64,000 nucleotides of DNA from Paludibacteraceae bacterium (lineage in GTDB: Bacteria; Bacteroidota; Bacteroidia; Bacteroidales; Paludibacteraceae), in NCBI GenBank assembly GCA_031292565.1, contig JARLGW010000011.1, positions 186,001 to 250,000 on the forward strand, given 5' to 3'. The notes beneath the pieces are model-generated. The model ran no database searches. It was given only the letters and a program-made list of their open reading frames with translations, and was not told where the DNA came from. Shown piece by piece: positions 60,493 to 64,000 of the stretch (position 1 is its first letter; each line of letters starts with the position of its first letter). The translations under genes and the position numbers were made by a program.

Positions 60493-61842
60493 GTGAAAAA
60501 GCTTCTTATTAATATCGCAATATTTTATATACTTCTAGCAGGAGTAGAATTGCATGCACAATCTGTGGTGTTTTATTCTGACTTTAGTAATTCTTCATTG
60601 TGGCAGAGTGCTTCAGCAGTAACAACTATAAAAACGTTGTCAACCAGTTATGGCACTGTAGAGTATTTAGATCTTACCATTTGTCCCGAATCTACCAAAA
60701 CTTATAACTCCGTGTCAAAAACAGGTTATATAGATTTTAGTGCCGGTAGTTCTACCATTAGCACTTCAAATGCATATATTAAATTACCTGCTTTGACTTT
60801 TAGCAATGGTGGAGTCTTTACTGTTGTTTATGGTTCCGGTTCTACAGGAAAAACACTTCAATTGCAGGAATGGACGGGTTCAAGTTGGAGCAATGGCTCG
60901 TATGCTGCTGTAACTAATACAAAATCATCTCTTTGGTACACACAAAGTTGGACAATATCTGGTTCAGGAAGTAAAATTTTTAGGCTGGTACTCGCGAGTT
61001 CAACACACATGTATGTGCCTTCAATTGTGGTAACAGCCAATCAATCTTCTATTTCCGTTGATAATAATATAATTGATTTCGGTTCAAAAAGATTGAGCCA
61101 AGAATTTGCCACGAATAGTATTGTGGTAACTGGCAATTCTTTATCATCGGGAATAGCTGTAAATGCAGATGATCCGTTTCAAGTTAATAATACGAGTACA
61201 GGTTCGTTCTATGCTTCGGCAACATTGCCTGCCACAGGAGGAGTATTGTATGCAAAATTTAAACCCTCGACTGCTGGCTCTTATCTCGATTCCATTGTTC
61301 TTTCTTCTTCCAATGTTGATAATGTAAAGGTGTATGTAAAAGGAGTGGCTTTGCCATTGAGTAGCAATGATTCCATTATTTCTTTTTCCATCGATGGTTA
61401 TAGTGGTAAAATAAATCAAACTACCAAAGTAATTACCATTGATGTTCCATCCTCTGTATCGTTACCAATTACTACTACTCCTGTTGTAACTCTTTCCGAC
61501 TCAGCAAAATTGACAACATCAGGGAATTTATCCTTTGATGCAGGCACCCCAACTTCAGTTACAGTAGCAGCCGAAGATGGAACAACACAAACCTATTCTG
61601 TCGTTTTGGTTAAAACGGCTACCGGCGTTTCGTTGGAAACAGTGTCACCGCTTACCGTATCCGCCTCTAGGCAAGCAATTGTAATTGATGCTCCTTCCGA
61701 TTGTCTATACGCCATTTACGGTATTACGGGTAGCTGTATTACATCGGGTAAGGCTATGAGAGGTAAAACCCAAATTACTATAAGTGGTGGAATGTATATC
61801 GTTCGGATAAATAGTAAATCATATAAAGTGATTATTCCTTAA
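60493..61842 (+). CDS. Secreted protein with Ig-like domains and T9SS-type C-terminus
   Basis: This 449-residue protein starts at GTG 60493; no nearby ATG fits and a good signal peptide (MKKLLINIAIFYILLAGVELHAQ) follows. The first 170 residues form a beta-sandwich (YSDFSNSSLWQSAS; LKTLQLQEWTGSSWSNG-type). An Ig-like/ASH-type domain follows (ISVDNNIIDFGSKRLSQ). A sheet domain shared with the preceding gene comes next (TSVTVAAEDGTTQTYSVVL). The C-terminus is ETVSPLTVSASRQAIVIDAPSD...GMYIVRINSKSYKVIIP, a sorting-type domain. Function is unknown; it may bind pectin. Confidence 0.7.
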   Translation: MKKLLINIAIFYILLAGVELHAQSVVFYSDFSNSSLWQSASAVTTIKTLSTSYGTVEYLDLTICPESTKTYNSVSKTGYIDFSAGSSTISTSNAYIKLPALTFSNGGVFTVVYGSGSTGKTLQLQEWTGSSWSNGSYAAVTNTKSSLWYTQSWTISGSGSKIFRLVLASSTHMYVPSIVVTANQSSISVDNNIIDFGSKRLSQEFATNSIVVTGNSLSSGIAVNADDPFQVNNTSTGSFYASATLPATGGVLYAKFKPSTAGSYLDSIVLSSSNVDNVKVYVKGVALPLSSNDSIISFSIDGYSGKINQTTKVITIDVPSSVSLPITTTPVVTLSDSAKLTTSGNLSFDAGTPTSVTVAAEDGTTQTYSVVLVKTATGVSLETVSPLTVSASRQAIVIDAPSDCLYAIYGITGSCITSGKAMRGKTQITISGGMYIVRINSKSYKVIIP

Positions 61843-61863
61843 TCTAATATTATAAATAACACT

Positions 61864-61901
61864 AAAGCGTTTGGAGTTTTTCTCCCGGCGCTTTTTTTTT
61901 T
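61864..61901 (+). terminator. Terminator between the secreted protein and pectinesterase genes
   Basis: aaagcg...cgcttt with an inner ggag/tccc stem is followed by TTTTTTTTTT, 22 bp past the stop. The track ORF at 61871 begins inside it, which argues for the downstream pectinesterase start. Confidence 0.75.
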
Positions 61902-61945
61902 GCCGAAAAATGTTGAAATTAGCTGCCTCTAAATTATATAATGCT

Positions 61946-62917
61946 ATGAGAAAAACTTTGTTATTGTTGATGATGCTTTGTTCTGTGTGCTTGATTCATG
62001 CGCAGGACAAACCTAAATATGATATTGTAGTGGCTCAAGATGGAAGCGGAAACTTTACATCTATACAAGCAGCCATTAATTCCGTCAGAGCCGAAATGGC
62101 CGAACGTAAAACTATTTTTATAAAAAACGGAACCTATCATGAGAAAGTGGTGGTGCCTGCCAGTGCCGTAAATATTAGTTTGATAGGCGAAGATCAATAC
62201 AAAACCATCATTATCTGGAACAATCAGGCGAACGACACCCTGCCCGGTATGAAAACCAAGATGGGTACGTTTAAAACTTATACCCTATTGGTACAAGCCA
62301 ACGGTTTCCGGGCTGAGAATTTGACTATTGAGAATAACGCTCCACAACTAGGCCAAGCCGTATCACTCCACGTGGAAGGTGATAAAGCCGTGTTTATCAA
62401 TTGCCGGATATTGGGTAACCAGGATACCATTTACGTGGGTAAAGACAACAGTCGTCAGTATTACCGAGGATGCTATATCGACGGAACCACCGATTTTATT
62501 TTTGGTGCCGGAACTGCTTATTTTGAGGCTTGCGAAATTCACAGCAAAAAAGATTCATACATCACAGCCCCTTCAACCCCTCAGAATAAGCTTTACGGGC
62601 TCGTTTTCAATCATTGCAAACTCACGGCCGACGATGGTATATCTAAAGTGTATTTAGGCCGTCCTTGGCGTCCGTATGGAGAAACAGTATATCTCAACTG
62701 CGAAATGGGTAGCCATATTTTGGCTACCGGATGGGAAAACTGGCGTAACCCTGACAATGAAAAAACCGCTCGCTTTATAGAAATAAACAACACCGGAGCT
62801 GGAGCCGACTTGTCTGGTAGAGTAGGGTGGTCAAAAAAATTAAAGGACTCCGATGCCAAGCAATACACCATGGAGAAAGTGTTTGGCGAATGCGATACAT
62901 GGAATCCCCTAAAATAA
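61946..62917 (+). CDS. Pectinesterase (CE8)
   Basis: This protein of about 323 residues hydrolyses methyl esters of homogalacturonan. ATG 61946 is chosen because the signal peptide MRKTLLLLMMLCSVCLIHAQ starts there; the track start at 61871 lies in the preceding terminator. Family motifs are AQDGSGNFTSIQAAINSV, GQAVSLHVEGDKAVFINCRILGNQDTIYV (catalytic Asp), DGTTDFIFGAGTAYFEACEIHS (second catalytic Asp) and KVYLGRPWRPYGETVYLNCEMG (substrate Arg). No T9SS domain is present, so it should be periplasmic. It converts pectin to the pectate that the PL1 enzyme cuts. Confidence 0.95.
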   Translation: MRKTLLLLMMLCSVCLIHAQDKPKYDIVVAQDGSGNFTSIQAAINSVRAEMAERKTIFIKNGTYHEKVVVPASAVNISLIGEDQYKTIIIWNNQANDTLPGMKTKMGTFKTYTLLVQANGFRAENLTIENNAPQLGQAVSLHVEGDKAVFINCRILGNQDTIYVGKDNSRQYYRGCYIDGTTDFIFGAGTAYFEACEIHSKKDSYITAPSTPQNKLYGLVFNHCKLTADDGISKVYLGRPWRPYGETVYLNCEMGSHILATGWENWRNPDNEKTARFIEINNTGAGADLSGRVGWSKKLKDSDAKQYTMEKVFGECDTWNPLK

Positions 62918-62949
62918 TTTTGTAAGAATAATAATTTATTGAAATTTTT

Positions 62950-62981
62950 CTTGCATATTTAATCAGAAATTATAACCTTTG
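62950..62981 (+). promoter_or_regulatory. Probable promoter of the trp leader
   Basis: CTTG (62950-62953), 20 bp, then AACCTTTG (62974-62981) resemble TTTG-N19-TAnnTTTG with two deviations. It predicts a start a few bases before the leader ATG at 63003. Confidence 0.45.
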
Positions 62982-63002
62982 CATTCATAAAGAATAAAAG
63001 AA

Positions 63003-63059
63003 ATGAGAAGTTTAGCTTTAAATATTTGGTGGTGGCACTTACGAACAATTAACTCGTGA
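63003..63059 (+). CDS. trpL: trp operon leader peptide with three tandem Trp codons
   Basis: An 18-codon ORF, MRSLALNIWWWHLRTINS then TGA, lies 172 bp upstream of trpB. Three consecutive UGG codons (63027-63035) would stall the ribosome when tryptophan-charged tRNA is scarce. The upstream context (aaaagaa-ATG) is normal for Bacteroidetes. A terminator hairpin follows 42 bases after the stop, and a pairing segment overlaps the stop codon (see attenuator entry). It is too short for the ORF track. Confidence 0.9.
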   Translation: MRSLALNIWWWHLRTINS

Positions 63060-63134
63060 GGAAACCCGCTATGTTTATAACTATTCTAAAAAATATATAA
63101 AAGGCTTGTCGATCTCACGACAAGCCTTTTTTGT
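63054..63134 (+). promoter_or_regulatory. trp transcription attenuator
   Basis: The terminator stem is aaggcttgtcg (63101-63111) with cgacaagcctt (63118-63128), loop atctca, followed by TTTTTT. The segment tcgtgag (63054-63060) is exactly complementary to ctcacga (63114-63120), which is loop plus the start of the 3' arm. Pairing these two would block the terminator. The leader stop codon (63057-63059) lies inside tcgtgag. A ribosome finishing the peptide therefore hides this segment and lets termination occur, while one stalled at the Trp codons leaves it free. Confidence 0.85.
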
Positions 63135-63230
63135 TTTGCAAAAGTTCCCTTTAGGGGTTGCAAAAAGATGACCGGATAGATGAAAAATAAGAATGAATTT
63201 TAAACAAACTAATTATAAAAACATTTTATT

Positions 63231-64000
63231 ATGAGCTTTTCAGTTGACGAAAACGGTTACTATGGCAGATTTGGTGGGGCGTATGTACCCGAAATACTGC
63301 AAAAGAATTTTGAATCATTACGAGTGCAGTATTTGGATATAATGAACGACCCCGAATTTCAACGGGAGTTTCATTCCCTCTTGCGTGACTATGTGGGTAG
63401 GCCTTCCCCCTTGTATTTAGCCAAAAGGCTTTCCGAAGCCGTGGGTGCAAAAGTGTACCTGAAACGTGAGGATTTGAACCACACGGGGGCACACAAAATA
63501 AACAACACCGTGGGGCAGATATTGATGGCCAAACGCATGGGTAAAACCCGGATTCTGGCGGAAACAGGAGCTGGACAACACGGCGTGGCAACCGCTACCG
63601 TGTGCGCGTTGATGAACATGGAATGTATCGTCTATATGGGTGAAACCGACGTGAAACGTCAGTACCTCAATGTACAAAAAATGCGTATGCTAGGAGCCAC
63701 CGTTGTGCCGGTAACCTCTGGTAATAAAACCCTGAAAGATGCCACCAACGAGGCTTTTCGCGATTGGTGCAACCATCCGACTGATACTTTCTACATTATT
63801 GGTTCAGTAGTGGGTGCGCATCCGTACCCCGACATGGTGGCAAAGTTTCAATCCGTTATCAGCGAAGAAATTAAAAAGCAACTCATGGAACATGAAGGTA
63901 GAGATTACCCCGATTACCTTTTTGCCTGCGTAGGGGGCGGTAGTAACGCGGCAGGAACTTTCTATCATTATCTTGATGATGACCGTGTAAAACTGGTGGA
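63231..64000 (+). CDS. trpB: Tryptophan synthase beta chain, partial (runs off window)
   Basis: This open frame runs from ATG 63231 to the window end (256 complete codons). It starts [24 protein letters not shown]. The PLP lysine is in [22 protein letters not shown], followed by [46 protein letters not shown] and [10 protein letters not shown], with [11 protein letters not shown] near the edge as the phosphate-binding loop. It is the TrpB1 type that pairs with TrpA. In Bacteroidales trpB often heads the trp operon, so the attenuator probably controls trpBEGDCFA; the following genes are outside the window. Between the attenuator and trpB lies a short ttccctttagggg repeat fragment (about 63145-63165). 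Confidence 0.97.
   Translation, partial: MSFSVDENGYYGRFGGAYVPEILQKNFESLRVQYLDIMNDPEFQREFHSLLRDYVGRPSPLYLAKRLSEAVGAKVYLKREDLNHTGAHKINNTVGQILMAKRMGKTRILAETGAGQHGVATATVCALMNMECIVYMGETDVKRQYLNVQKMRMLGATVVPVTSGNKTLKDATNEAFRDWCNHPTDTFYIIGSVVGAHPYPDMVAKFQSVISEEIKKQLMEHEGRDYPDYLFACVGGGSNAAGTFYHYLDDDRVKLV

Noticed and set aside
63003-63059. trp leader considered as a chance ORF
   Set aside because: Three tandem Trp codons, a following terminator and the exact complement to the terminator make chance unlikely, so it was kept as a real leader.

Overview
The window reads as one stretch of a Bacteroidales chromosome. Evidence for this is the SusC/SusD pair, several proteins ending in type IX secretion (T9SS) sorting-like domains, Bacteroidetes-only families (DUF4835, DUF4301, the Rpb6-like omega subunit), and promoters of the TTTG-N19-TAnnTTTG type (a perfect one lies at 21856-21886). 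Pectin use combined with T9SS cargo would fit a Paludibacter-like genus, but that is inference. No rRNA, tRNA, CRISPR array, intact insertion sequence or prophage was seen.

Layout. 1-2.8 kb: a partial pRiA4b ORF-3-like gene, dnaA and an RlpA-like lipoprotein/septal protein gene. 2.8-8 kb: a fold-III arginine-decarboxylase-type gene with a tandem palindromic upstream site, then a four-gene envelope-glycan operon (GT87, GT2, polysaccharide deacetylase, GtrA). 8-16.6 kb: proS, a beta-barrel protein, ACT protein plus phenylacetate-CoA ligase, DUF4197, PspC, uvrB and a tiny T9SS-domain protein. 16.7-21.7 kb: the operon bamD-omega-coaBC-DUF4835-recN. 22-29.6 kb: a PorE-like OmpA/PD40 protein, a LuxR regulator, apbE, ogt, dihydroorotase and a polyprenol-phosphate mannosyltransferase. 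29.7-38.6 kb: dipeptidyl peptidase IV, DMT transporter, FucP-type sugar permease, ROK kinase, crcB plus DUF190, methyltransferase, cytidylate-kinase-like protein, GNAT and a cold-shock protein. 38.7-45 kb: a GT4/alpha-alpha-toroid fusion overlapping a GH130 phosphorylase, an untracked 39-residue basic protein, DUF1003 and a BspA-like leucine-rich repeat protein. 45-50.6 kb: mfd and DUF4301. 50.9-62.9 kb: a pectin utilisation locus (SusC, SusD, pectate lyase, two T9SS-type secreted proteins of unknown function, pectinesterase). 62.9-64 kb: a trp leader peptide and attenuator followed by trpB, which runs off the window.

How the parts work together. The pectin locus pairs de-esterification (CE8) and cleavage (PL1) of homogalacturonan with SusCD import. 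Two further T9SS-type proteins sit between the enzymes and probably act at the surface. The sugar permease and ROK kinase look like a glucose-type uptake and phosphorylation pair. The bamD-recN operon is ordinary core biology.

The most rewarding non-coding signals are: the trp attenuator, in which the leader stop codon lies inside the antiterminator segment; the twin 21-bp palindromes 33 bp apart upstream of the decarboxylase; arrays of short hairpins near 13.5 and 42.4 kb; a 104-bp element with perfect 15-bp inverted ends inside a likely 5' leader; and a 29-bp inverted repeat, one copy of which encodes the C-terminus of the sugar permease.
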